Shown here: piece by piece, positions 1-9,618 of the stretch
Layout: every line of letters begins with the position of its first letter
Position numbering within the stretch: the stretch's first letter is position 1
Assembly (NCBI GenBank): GCA_963726975.1
Contig: CAVSEK010000010.1
Location: forward strand, 124,001 to 188,000
Source: CAVSEK01 sp963726975
GTDB taxonomy: Bacteria; Actinomycetota; Actinomycetes; Mycobacteriales; SCTD01
Reading direction: 5' to 3'
DNA length: 64,000 nt
The notes under the pieces: generated by a model
What the model saw: the letters and a program-made list of their open reading frames with translations, nothing else
Databases searched by the model: none
What the model was told of the DNA's origin: nothing
Translations under genes and position numbers: made by a program

Positions 1-388
1 AAGGTCGACACCGTGCGCGAGCTGCAGGCCGCCGGCCGGGTCGTGGCGATGGTCGGCGACGGCGTCAACGACGCCGCCGCGCTCGCCCAGGCCGACCTGG
101 GCCTGGCGATCGGCACCGGCACCGACGTGGCGATCGAGGCCAGCGACCTCACGCTGGTCCGCGGCGACCTGCGGGTCGCGGCCGACGCCATCCGGCTGGC
201 CCGCCGCACGCTCGGCACCATCCAGCGGCAACCTGTTCTGGGCGTTCGGCTACAACGTGGCCGCGATCCCGCTCGCCGCGGCCGGGCTGCTCAACCCGAT
301 GATCGCGGGGGCGGCCATGGCGTTCAGCAGCGTCTTCGTCGTCACCAACAGCCTGCGGCTGCGCGGCTTCCGCCCGCTCGGCGACTGA
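1..388 (+). CDS. Heavy-metal (copper-type) P-type ATPase, C-terminal end, partial and frameshifted
   Basis: This is the 3' end of a membrane metal-exporting ATPase that starts before the window. The hinge motif GDGVNDAAALA is visible, followed by the IGTGTDVAIEASDLTLV segment typical of P1B ATPases. The frame breaks near 229-231: removing one G restores the last transmembrane pair (NLFWAFGYNVAAIPLAAAG, then GAAMAFSSVFVVTNSLRL) and a stop at 386-388. Metal specificity cannot be judged because the CPC motif and the N-terminal binding domains are outside the window. The break looks like a sequencing error, because the residues on both sides are fully conserved. Confidence 0.85.
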   Translation, partial: RSTPCASCRPPAGSWRWSATASTTPPRSPRPTWAWRSAPAPTWRSRPATSRWSAATCGSRPTPSGWPAARSAPSSGNLFWAFGYNVAAIPLAAAGLLNPMIAGAAMAFSSVFVVTNSLRLRGFRPLGD

Positions 389-407
389 GCGGAGCGTGCC
401 CGGGCCG

Positions 408-528
408 GTCCGTGGTGATCTTCGAGGACTGCTCGAGCGTGCGAGATCACCACGCACACCGAGCAGGCCCGCCGCCGCCCCCGTCCGTGGTGATCTTGAC
501 GGCCTGCCGAGCGTGCGAGATCACCACA
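408..528. repeat. Two tandem copies of a palindromic intergenic repeat
   Basis: Two near-identical units (about 408-455 and 483-528) lie 75 bases apart between the ATPase and the lipase. Each has the arms GTGGTGATCT (412-421, 487-496) and AGATCACCAC (444-453, 518-527), with GAGCGTGCG before the right arm. Each could fold as a hairpin in RNA or single-stranded DNA. They resemble the short palindromic intergenic repeats seen in many copies in some actinobacterial genomes. They may also act as a terminator for the upstream gene. Confidence 0.75.
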
Positions 529-607
529 GCCGCCGGACCCGCCGGAGCCGTGCAGAGCAGGCGCGCGAGCAGGTCCCGCCCCCGCGCGTAGCCCGCGCCC
601 AGCGCGG

Positions 608-613
608 TAGGAC
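608..613 (+). promoter_or_regulatory. Possible -10 element of a leaderless lipase gene
   Basis: TAGGAC lies exactly six bases before the ATG at 620, and no clear Shine-Dalgarno sequence is seen. The last base is not the conserved T, so this is the weakest of the leaderless-type promoters in the window. Confidence 0.3.
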
Positions 614-619
614 GGGCGC

Positions 620-1478
620 ATGTCCCTCGGACTCGTGCTCGGCGCCGGCGGGCAGGTCGGCGAGGCCTACCACCGCGGGGTCCTGCGGGCCATGACCGAC
701 CTCGGCCTGGACGCACGCCAGGCCCAGGTCGTCGTGGGCACCTCGGCGGGCTCGGTCGTCGCCGCGTCCCTGCGCCGCCGGTCCCCACGCCTGGCCGCAC
801 CGCCGGCCGACCCGGTGCCCCGGCCGCGCCTGGACCGCTCGGCCGCCCTGACCCTGTGGCGCCGGCCGCGGCAGGTGCTCAACGCGGCGCTGCTGCGCCC
901 CGAGTTCGCCACCGGCCGGCAGTCCATCGAGTTCCTGCGCGGACGGCCTGCCGGCCCACCACCGCGCGTGGCCGGAGGCGCCGCTCTACGTCGTCGCCGT
1001 ACGCCGGCGGGACGGGGCGCGGGTGGTCTTCGGCCGGCCGGGCGAGCCCCGGCCCGAGGTCGGCGCCGCGGTCGCCGCCTCCTGCGCGATCCCCGGCTGG
1101 TTCGCGCCGATCACGATCGACGGGGTCGAGTACGTCGACGGCGGCCTGCACTCGCCCACCAACGCGGACGTCCTCGCCGACGCCCGGCTCGACCTCGTCG
1201 TCGTCAGCAGCCCGATGTCGGTGCAGCCCCGGTCGGTGCGCGGCCGGCTCGACCTGCCGCTGCGGCTGCTGTTCTCGGCCTACCTGCGCGAGGAGGCCTG
1301 GGTGCTGCGCCGCCGCCGCACGACCGTGGTCACCGTCGAGCCGGACGCGGCCGTGCTCGCGGTGAGCGCCCTGAACATGATGGACGGCCGCGGCATCGCG
1401 GACGTCGAGGAGCGGGCGTACGAGCTGGCCCGCCGGCGGCTGCGCGACGTGCCCCTGGAACTCGCCGTCCGGCGCTGA
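620..1478 (+). CDS. Patatin-like phospholipase (RssA-type serine hydrolase), frameshifted
   Basis: Likely a lipid acyl hydrolase of the bacterial patatin/RssA family. The N-terminal oxyanion loop GAGGQVG comes first. The nucleophile elbow GTSAG (Ser of G-x-S-x-G) follows at about residue 43, and the catalytic Asp sits in VDGG near 1137-1144. The frame changes near 940-950. Upstream it ends in RQSIEFLRG; downstream it resumes as GLPAHHRAWPEAPLYVVAV and runs to the TGA at 1476-1478. One extra base explains it. With it removed the protein is about 285 aa, normal for the family. No signal peptide is seen. Substrate unknown. Confidence 0.8.
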
Positions 1479-1496
1479 GACCGGTCGACCGGTGGG

Positions 1497-1579
1497 TGGG
1501 CGAGGGGGGAGTTGAACCCCCACGTCCTTTCGGACACACGGACCTGAACCGTGCGCGTCTGCCATTCCGCCACTCGCCC
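1497..1579 (-). tRNA. tRNA-Leu (anticodon CAG)
   Basis: The reverse complement folds as a class II tRNA. The acceptor arms are GGGCGAG and CTCGCCC, the anticodon loop is TTCAGGT with anticodon CAG, a long variable arm is present, and the T loop reads GTTCAACTC. The discriminator is A and CCA is not encoded. Confidence 0.93.
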
Positions 1580-1646
1580 GAGTGCGGCGGCCAACCTAGC
1601 AGGTCAGCGGGGCGCGGCGCCGGGCCGGGCCGGGCGGGCCCCCGGA

Positions 1647-1652
1647 TACGAT
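1647..1652 (+). promoter_or_regulatory. Probable -10 element of the fhaA operon
   Basis: TACGAT fits the actinobacterial TANNNT -10 consensus and would start transcription near 1659, about 20 bases before the GTG at 1679. A GGAGGGAAGGGG Shine-Dalgarno stretch lies between them. No clear -35 is seen. Confidence 0.45.
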
Positions 1653-1678
1653 CACGACCCGGAGGGAAGGGGTCGCGC

Positions 1679-2396
1679 GTGGGCGTGCTGCAGCGCTTCG
1701 AGCGTCGGCTCGAGGGCCTGGTCGAGGGTGCCTTCGCCAAGGTCTTCGGCGGCGTCGTGCAGCCCGTCGAGGTCGCGGCGGCCCTGCAGAGGGAGGCCGC
1801 CGACAAGAAGATGATCGTCGGGCAGGGCCGGCTGCTGGTCCCCAACGACTTCGTCGTCGAGCTCGGGGCGACCGACGCCGAGCGCCTGCTGGAGTACGAC
1901 GAGCCGCTGCGCCGCGAGCTCGCCGCCATGGTCGTGGAGCACGCCACCGAGCAGGGCTGGTCCTTCGTCGGGCCGGTCGCGGTGCGCTTCGAGCGCGCCG
2001 AGGGCCTGGCCACCGGCGTGTTCCACGTCCGCAGCGCGGTCGTCGCCCCCGCCCCCGACGGTCCGCGCCGGCGCGCCCGCCACCGGCGCCGACGAGGGCG
2101 CCGAGCCGGGACCGCACCTGCTCGTGCCCACCGAGCACGGGGCCCGGCGCGTCGACCTCGACGGCGAGCTGCTCCGCATCGGCCGCAGCGCCGAGGCCGA
2201 CCTCCGCCTGACCGACACCGGTGTCTCCCGGCTGCACGCCGAGCTGCGCGTGCTCGGCGCCGAGGTCGTCCTCGTCGACCTCGGCTCCACCAACGGCACG
2301 ACGCTCAACGGCGAGCGCGTCACCGAGGGCCGGCTGCGCGACGGCGACCGGATCGGCGTCGGGAGCAGCTCGCTGCTGTTCCGGCAGGGCGCCTGA
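1679..2396 (+). CDS. fhaA: FHA domain protein FhaA (DUF3662-FHA), frameshifted
   Basis: Signalling adaptor of the PknB/PstP system. Its FHA domain binds phosphothreonine, and in mycobacteria FhaA binds the MurJ-linked pseudokinase. The N-terminal DUF3662 domain (GVLQRFERRLEGLVEGAF onward) spans residues 1-125. The C-terminal FHA domain shows RIGRSAEADLRL, SRLHAEL and LGSTNGTTLNG. Between them, in the linker near 2060-2080, the frame shifts by one extra base; the corrected linker reads ATGADEGAEPG. The GTG start at 1679 follows a GGAGGGAAGGGG Shine-Dalgarno. The stop overlaps fhaB (ATGA). Confidence 0.9.
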
Positions 2397-2866
2397 TGGC
2401 CAGCACGCTCGTCGTCAGCCTCGTCAAGTACGGCCTGCTGCTCGTCCTGTGGCTCTTCGTCGTCTCCGCGGTCCGCACGATCCGCACCGACCTGTACGGC
2501 CCGCGCCCCGGGCGCACCGGCCGGCCCGCCCCGGCCGCGGCCCCGGCCCGCTCGACCGGCAGCGGCCGCCGCAGCGCCGCCCGCACCCTCGTCGTCACCG
2601 AGGGCCCGCTCGCCGGCACGACCGTGGCGCTCGGCGAGACCGCCGTGACGCTCGGCCGGGCCGACGACTCCACGCTGGTCCTGTCCGACGACTACGCCAG
2701 CGGCCACCACGCCCGGCTGGTCCAGGGCGACGGCGCGTGGGTGCTGGAGGACCTCGGCTCGACCAACGGCACCTACCTCGCCGGCGCCAAGGTGACCCGC
2801 CCGACCCCGGTGCGCCTCGGCGAGCCGATCCGGATCGGCAAGACCGTGCTCGAGCTGCGCCGGTGA
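2396..2866 (+). CDS. fhaB: FHA domain protein FhaB (FipA)
   Basis: A 156-aa membrane-anchored FHA protein. One N-terminal transmembrane helix (about residues 5-24, VVSLVKYGLLLVLWLFVVS) is followed by a proline-rich linker. The FHA domain then shows the phosphothreonine-binding pattern LGRADDSTLVL, SGHHARL and LGSTNGTYL. In mycobacteria FipA is phosphorylated by the operon kinase and links it to septation. The ATG at 2396 overlaps the fhaA stop, so translation is probably coupled. pstP follows seven bases later. Confidence 0.95.
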   Translation: MASTLVVSLVKYGLLLVLWLFVVSAVRTIRTDLYGPRPGRTGRPAPAAAPARSTGSGRRSAARTLVVTEGPLAGTTVALGETAVTLGRADDSTLVLSDDYASGHHARLVQGDGAWVLEDLGSTNGTYLAGAKVTRPTPVRLGEPIRIGKTVLELRR

Positions 2867-2873
2867 CCGCCGC

Positions 2874-4320
2874 GTGACCCTGTCGCTGCACTACGCGGCG
2901 CTCTCGCACGTCGGCCTGCTGCGGACCGGCAACGAGGACAGCGCGTACGCCGGACCCCGCCTGCTCGCCGTCGCCGACGGGATGGGCGGTCACGCCGCGG
3001 GTGAGGTCGCCAGCGCGGTGGCCATCTCCGCCGTCGCCACGCTGGACGAGGACGCCCCCGGCACCGACCTGCTCGGCGCGCTGCGCGAGGCGGCCGTGGA
3101 GGCCAACGACGCGCTCCGCGACATGGTGGAGCGCGACGGCAGCCTGGAGGGCATGGGCACGACCCTCACCGGGCTGCTGTTCACCGGCACCCGCCTGGGC
3201 CTGCTGCACATCGGCGACAGCCGGGCCTACCTGCTGCGCGACGGCGCGCTGGCGCAGATCACGCACGACGACACCTTCGTGCAGAGCCTGGTCGACGACG
3301 GCCGGATCAGCCCCGACGAGGCGAGCACCCACCCGCAGCGCAACATGATCCTGCGGGCCCTCGACGGCCGCGCGGACGTGGAGTTCGACCTGTCGGTGCG
3401 CGAGGCGCGCCTCGGCGACCGCTACCTGCTGTGCAGCGACGGGCTGACCGGGCCGGTCGGGCACGACACGCTCGCCGAGGCCCTCGGGCAGGGCGAGCCG
3501 CAGCAGGTCGCCGAGAAGCTCATCGACCTCGCCCTGCGCGGCGGAGGCCCGGACAACATCACCGTCGTCGTCGCCGACGTCGTCGAGGACGCGGGGGCCG
3601 TGCGCCCGCCGGTCGTCGCGGGCGCGGCCGCCGAGACGCCGCAGCCGTTCGCCGCCGACCTCGGCGGGGCAGCGGGTCGGGCCGCTGCCGAGCGGGCCGC
3701 GGCTGCTCCGCCGCCGCCCGCCGCTCCCCCCGCCCCGGCCGCGCCGCCGGCCCGCCGGGCCCGCCCGCTCGGCGCCGTCGCGCTGCTCGGCGTGCTGCTG
3801 CTCGTCGCCGGCGCGGGCGTCTCCTACGCCTACGTCCGGTCGCAGTGGTACGTCGGCACCGACGCGGGCGCGGTCACCGTCTACCGCGGCGTCTCCGGGT
3901 CGGTCGCGGGCTTCTCGCTGGCCAGCCCGGTGCAGGTCACCGACCTCACCACCGGCGAGCTGTCCGAGCTCGACCGCGACCTCGTCGAGCGCGGGATCCC
4001 GGCCGACGGGCGGGCGCAGGCCGACGCCATCGTCGCGCGGCTGCGCGAGCGGGTCGGCTGCGACGCCAGGCGCCGCGCCGAGCACCCCGACGAGCACCCC
4101 GACGAGCACCCCGACGAGCGCCCCGACGAGCACCGCGACGCCCGACCCGGCCGTGTCCGACTGTCCCCCGCTGCCCGGCACCACGACGACGGCGGACCCG
4201 ACGGCGACCGCGACCCCGACCGCCCCGACCGCCCCGCCCGGCGCCGCACCGACGGGCCCGGCGGGGCCGCCGACGCCGCTCCCGCCCGTGCCGACCGCCG
4301 CGCCGCTGGGCCAGCGGTGA
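2874..4320 (+). CDS. pstP: PP2C-type Ser/Thr protein phosphatase PstP, frameshifted near the C-terminus
   Basis: Dephosphorylates PknB and its substrates. The PP2C catalytic domain (residues 1-235) shows the metal-binding motifs RTGNEDS, VADGMGGH, IGDSRAYLL, LCSDGLTG and GGGPDNITVVV. A linker, one transmembrane helix (about 300-320) and an extracellular tail follow. The frame as sequenced ends at 4331 with an implausible charged tail. Removing one G near 4068-4070 gives an extracellular tail of SAAPSTPTSTPTSTPTSAP type, with a DCPPLPG motif and a stop at 4318-4320. That matches the Pro/Thr tail and paired cysteines usual in PstP. Confidence 0.93.
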
Positions 4321-4327
4321 GCGCCCC

Positions 4328-5764
4328 GTGACCAGCGCGACCGCGACCCCCCTCGGCGCCGCGCCGACCCCGGGCCCGGGCACCCGCCGCGGCACCGAGC
4401 TCGGCCTGCTCGTCGCCGCGCTCGGCATCGTCGTCGTCGCCTACGTCGCCGTCGGGCTGGCCGTCGAGGGCGACGTGCCGCCCGACCTCCTGCCGTACGC
4501 CGGCGGCCTCGGCGGGCTCTGCCTGCTCGCGCACCTCGCGCTGCGCTTCGTCGCTCCGTACGCCGACCCGGTCGTCGTCCCCTGCGTCGCCCTGCTCAAC
4601 GGCCTCGGGCTGGTCATGGTCCACCGGCTCGACCTCGCCGAGCAGCAGCGGGCCACGCTCACCGGGCGCCCGGTGCCCAGCGCCGACGCGCCCCTGCAGC
4701 TGGTGTGGACCGCGCTCGGCGTGCTGCTGTTCGTCGTCGTGCTGGCCGTCGTGCGCGACCACACCCGCCTGGCCCGCTACGCCTACACCTGTGCCGCCGC
4801 CGGGATCGTGCTGCTGCTGCTGCCCAACGTGCCCGTGCTCGGCCGCACCATCAACGGCGCCCGGCTGTGGGTGCGGGTCGGGCCCGTGCAGGTGCAGCCC
4901 AGCGAGGCCGCCAAGCTCCTGCTGCTCGTCTTCTTCGCCAGCTACCTGGTGAGCAAGCGCGAGGTGCTGTCGCTGGCCTCGCGCCGCGTCGCCGGGCTCG
5001 ACCTGCCCCGCGGCCGCGACCTCGGGCCGGTGCTGCTGGCGTGGGCCGCCAGCCTGCTCGTGCTCGTCTTCGAGAAGGACCTCGGCAGCTCGCTGCTGTT
5101 CTTCGGCATCTTCATCGTGCTGCTCTACGTCGCGACCGAGCGCACGTCCTGGCTGCTCATCGGCCTCGGGCTGTTCGCCGCGGGCAGCTGGGTCGCCTAC
5201 CTGCTCTTCGGGCACGTCCGGCTGCGCGTCGACGTCTGGCTGCACCCCTTCCGCGACCCGTCCGACGGGGGCTACCAGCTCGTGCAGTCGCTGTTCGGCT
5301 TCGGCACCGGCGGCTTCACCGGCACCGGGCTCGGCCAGGGCAGCCCCACCTCCGTGCCGTTCGCCAAGACCGACTTCATCCTGGCCAGCTTCGGCGAGGA
5401 GCTCGGGCTCGTCGGCGTCATGGCGCTGCTGCTGCTGTTCGCGCTCGTCGTGGAGCGGGGGCTGCGGGCCGGGCTGGGCTGCCGCGACTCGTTCGGCAAG
5501 CTGCTCGCGACCGGCCTGTCCTTCGCCCTGGCCCTGCAGGTCTTCGTCATCGCGGGCGGCGTGACCGGACTCATCCCGCTGACCGGCGTCACGCTGCCGT
5601 GGCTGTCGTACGGCGGGTCGTCGGTGGTCTCCAACTGGGTGCTGGTGGCGCTGCTGCTGCGGATCAGCGACGCGGCGCGGCGGCCGGCGCCGTCACCGGT
5701 CTCCCCGGGCGGTGCGCGCGTGGCGCTCGAGGAGGCCCCGACCCAGGCGGTGCGGCTCCCGTGA
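4328..5764 (+). CDS. rodA: SEDS peptidoglycan glycosyltransferase (RodA/FtsW family)
   Basis: A 478-aa polytopic membrane protein that polymerises lipid II. About ten to twelve hydrophobic segments are visible. Family motifs include GARLWVRVGPVQVQPSEAAKL, FEKDLGSSLLFF, the long extracellular loop with GGYQLVQSLF, KTDFILASFGEELG, and the C-terminal LPWLSYGGSS. It sits between pstP and pbpA, its partner transpeptidase, as in other actinobacteria. The GTG at 4328 lies eight bases after the corrected pstP stop. The 3' end overlaps the pbpA start (GTGA). Confidence 0.95.
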   Translation: MTSATATPLGAAPTPGPGTRRGTELGLLVAALGIVVVAYVAVGLAVEGDVPPDLLPYAGGLGGLCLLAHLALRFVAPYADPVVVPCVALLNGLGLVMVHRLDLAEQQRATLTGRPVPSADAPLQLVWTALGVLLFVVVLAVVRDHTRLARYAYTCAAAGIVLLLLPNVPVLGRTINGARLWVRVGPVQVQPSEAAKLLLLVFFASYLVSKREVLSLASRRVAGLDLPRGRDLGPVLLAWAASLLVLVFEKDLGSSLLFFGIFIVLLYVATERTSWLLIGLGLFAAGSWVAYLLFGHVRLRVDVWLHPFRDPSDGGYQLVQSLFGFGTGGFTGTGLGQGSPTSVPFAKTDFILASFGEELGLVGVMALLLLFALVVERGLRAGLGCRDSFGKLLATGLSFALALQVFVIAGGVTGLIPLTGVTLPWLSYGGSSVVSNWVLVALLLRISDAARRPAPSPVSPGGARVALEEAPTQAVRLP

Positions 5765-7224
5765 ACCGCCCGCTGCGCCGCGTCGCCGTCGCCTGCCTCG
5801 TGCTGTTCGGCCTGCTGCTCGTCAACGTCAACCTGCGCCAGACCGTGCTCGCCGACGGCTACCGCGACAACTCCCTCAACAGCCGCGTCATCGTCCGCGA
5901 CTACGCCAAGGAGCGCGGCGCGATCGCGCTCGCCGGCCCCGGCCGCCCGCTCATCGCGACGAGCACCGAGACCTCGGGGCGCCTGAAGTACCTGCGGACC
6001 TACCCCGACGGCCCGCTCTACGCCCACGCCACCGGCTACTACAGCCTCATCTACGGCCAGGCCGGGCTCGAGGACACCCAGGACCGCGTCCTGTCCGGCG
6101 AGGACCCCCGGTTGTTCGTCGACCGGCTGTCCGACGTGCTCACCGGCGCCCAGCCGCGCGGCGGCGACGTCGTCGTCACGCTGCAGCGGGCGGCGCAGCA
6201 GGCCGCCGCCGCCGGGCTCCAGGGCAAGCGCGGCGCGGTCGTGGCGCTCGACCCCCGCACCGGCGCGATCCTCGCCATGGCCAGCGCCCCGACGTACGAC
6301 CCCAACGTCCTGTCGTCCTTCGACCCGGCCGCGATCCGCGCCTACCGCGAGCGGCTCACCGCCGACGGCGCGGGCGACCCGCTGCTCAACCGGGCGCTCT
6401 CGCAGACCTACCCGCCCGGGTCGACGTTCAAGGTCGTCACGGCCGCCGCCGCGCTGCAGGAGGGCGTCACCCCGGACACCCAGATCCCGTCCCCGACCGT
6501 GCTCGACCTGCCGCAGACCGACGTGGGGCTGCGCAACTTCGGCGGCGAGACCTGCGGCAACGGCGTCACCAGCTCGCTGCGCGACGCGCTGGAGATCAGC
6601 TGCAACACCGCCTTCGCGCAGCTGGGGCTCACGCTCGGGCAGGACCGGCTGCGCGAGCAGGCGGAGGCCTTCGGGCTCGGCGACGACGGACTGCGGGTGC
6701 CCGCACCGGTCGCCGAGAGCGTCTTCCCCGCCGAGCTCGACCCGCCGTCGCTGGCGCAGTCCGCGATCGGCCAGCGCGACGTGCGGGTCACCCCGCTGCA
6801 GATGGCGCTGGTGGCCGCCGGCGTCGCGAACGGCGGCCAGGTGATGCGGCCCTACCTGGTGCGCGAGGTGCAGGCGCCCGACCTGAGCCGGCTCGCGCTC
6901 GCCGAGCCGCAGGTCTACCGCACGGCGGTGCCCCGCCAGGTCGCCGACCAGCTGCGGTCGATGATGGAGGCGGTCGTCACCTCGGGCACCGGCACCGCCG
7001 CCCAGATCCCGGGCGTCCGCGTCGCCGGCAAGACCGGCACCGCGCAGAACGCCCCCGGCGCCGCGCCGCACGCCTGGTTCATCGGCTTCGCCCCCGCCTC
7101 GGACCCGCGGGTCGCCGTCGCCGTCGTCGTGGAGAACGGCGGCGACGCCGGCTCGGAGGCCACCGGCGGCCGGGTGGCGGCGCCGATCGCCAAGGCCGTC
7201 ATGCAGGCGGTGCTGGGTGGCTGA
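5761..7224 (+). CDS. pbpA: Class B penicillin-binding protein PbpA (transpeptidase)
   Basis: A 487-aa D,D-transpeptidase that cross-links the glycan made by the adjacent SEDS protein. It has an N-terminal membrane anchor (residues 8-25), a pedestal region, and a transpeptidase domain with all three motifs: STFK (PPGSTFKVV), SCN (EISCNTAFAQ) and KTGT (VAGKTGTAQ). Length and order match mycobacterial PbpA. The GTG start overlaps the rodA stop by the GTGA arrangement, so coupling is likely. pknB follows after only 15 bases, with no pknA between them. Confidence 0.96.
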   Translation: MNRPLRRVAVACLVLFGLLLVNVNLRQTVLADGYRDNSLNSRVIVRDYAKERGAIALAGPGRPLIATSTETSGRLKYLRTYPDGPLYAHATGYYSLIYGQAGLEDTQDRVLSGEDPRLFVDRLSDVLTGAQPRGGDVVVTLQRAAQQAAAAGLQGKRGAVVALDPRTGAILAMASAPTYDPNVLSSFDPAAIRAYRERLTADGAGDPLLNRALSQTYPPGSTFKVVTAAAALQEGVTPDTQIPSPTVLDLPQTDVGLRNFGGETCGNGVTSSLRDALEISCNTAFAQLGLTLGQDRLREQAEAFGLGDDGLRVPAPVAESVFPAELDPPSLAQSAIGQRDVRVTPLQMALVAAGVANGGQVMRPYLVREVQAPDLSRLALAEPQVYRTAVPRQVADQLRSMMEAVVTSGTGTAAQIPGVRVAGKTGTAQNAPGAAPHAWFIGFAPASDPRVAVAVVVENGGDAGSEATGGRVAAPIAKAVMQAVLGG

Positions 7225-7239
7225 CCGGCCGCCGGCCCC

Positions 7240-8961
<1,722 letters not shown>

Positions 8962-8973
8962 GCGGGGCGCGGG

Positions 8974-9618
8974 TCAGGCGAAGGCGGCCAGCCGCTTGCG
9001 CTCGACGTCCTCGCTGAGCGCCGGCGCGAGCGCCGCGGCCTGCTCGTCGCCGCACGCGCGCAGCCAGGTGGCCAGCAGGACGTGCCCGCCCTGGCTGAGC
9101 ACCGACTCGGGGTGGAACTGCACGCCCTCGACCGGCTGGTCGCGGTGCCGCAGCGCCATGACGACGCCCCCCGCCGTGCGCCCGGTGACCTGCAGCTCGG
9201 CCGGCAGCGTCGGCTCCTCGACCGCGAGCGAGTGGTAGCGCGTCGCCGTGAACGGCCGCGGCAGGTCGTGCAGCACCCCGGCGCCGGAGTGCTCGACCTC
9301 GCTGGTGCGGCCGTGCAGCAGCTCGGGCGCCCGCGACACCCGGGCCCCGTGCGCCACGGCGATCGCCTGGTGCCCGAGGCACACCCCGAGCAGCGGGACG
9401 CCCTCCTGCTCGCACCGCCCGACGACCTCCACCGAGCAGCCGGCGTCCTCGGGCGCACCCGGACCGGGCGAGAGCAGCACCCCGTCGTACGACCGGACGT
9501 CGAGCGCCTCCGGCTCGTCGTTGCGCCGCACCACGCAGTCGGCCCCGAGCTGGCCCAGGTACTGGACCAGGTTGAAGACGAAGCTGTCGTAGTTGTCGAC
9601 GACGAGGACGCGGGTCAC
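8974..9618 (-). CDS. pabA: Class I glutamine amidotransferase (aminodeoxychorismate/anthranilate synthase component II, PabA/TrpG-like)
   Basis: A 214-aa glutaminase subunit that delivers ammonia to chorismate in folate or tryptophan synthesis. The N-terminal motif VVDNYDSFVFNLVQYL, the oxyanion motif SPGPGAPEDAG, the nucleophile GVCLGHQAIA (Cys) and the C-terminal VQFHPESVLS (His-Glu) complete the triad. Whether it serves PabB or TrpE cannot be told from sequence alone; the synthase subunit is not nearby. This gene sits next to pknB in many actinobacteria. The GTG start overlaps the stop of the upstream acyl-CoA ligase. Its 3' end converges on pknB with 12 bases between. Confidence 0.92.
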   Translation of the reverse strand: MTRVLVVDNYDSFVFNLVQYLGQLGADCVVRRNDEPEALDVRSYDGVLLSPGPGAPEDAGCSVEVVGRCEQEGVPLLGVCLGHQAIAVAHGARVSRAPELLHGRTSEVEHSGAGVLHDLPRPFTATRYHSLAVEEPTLPAELQVTGRTAGGVVMALRHRDQPVEGVQFHPESVLSQGGHVLLATWLRACGDEQAAALAPALSEDVERKRLAAFA

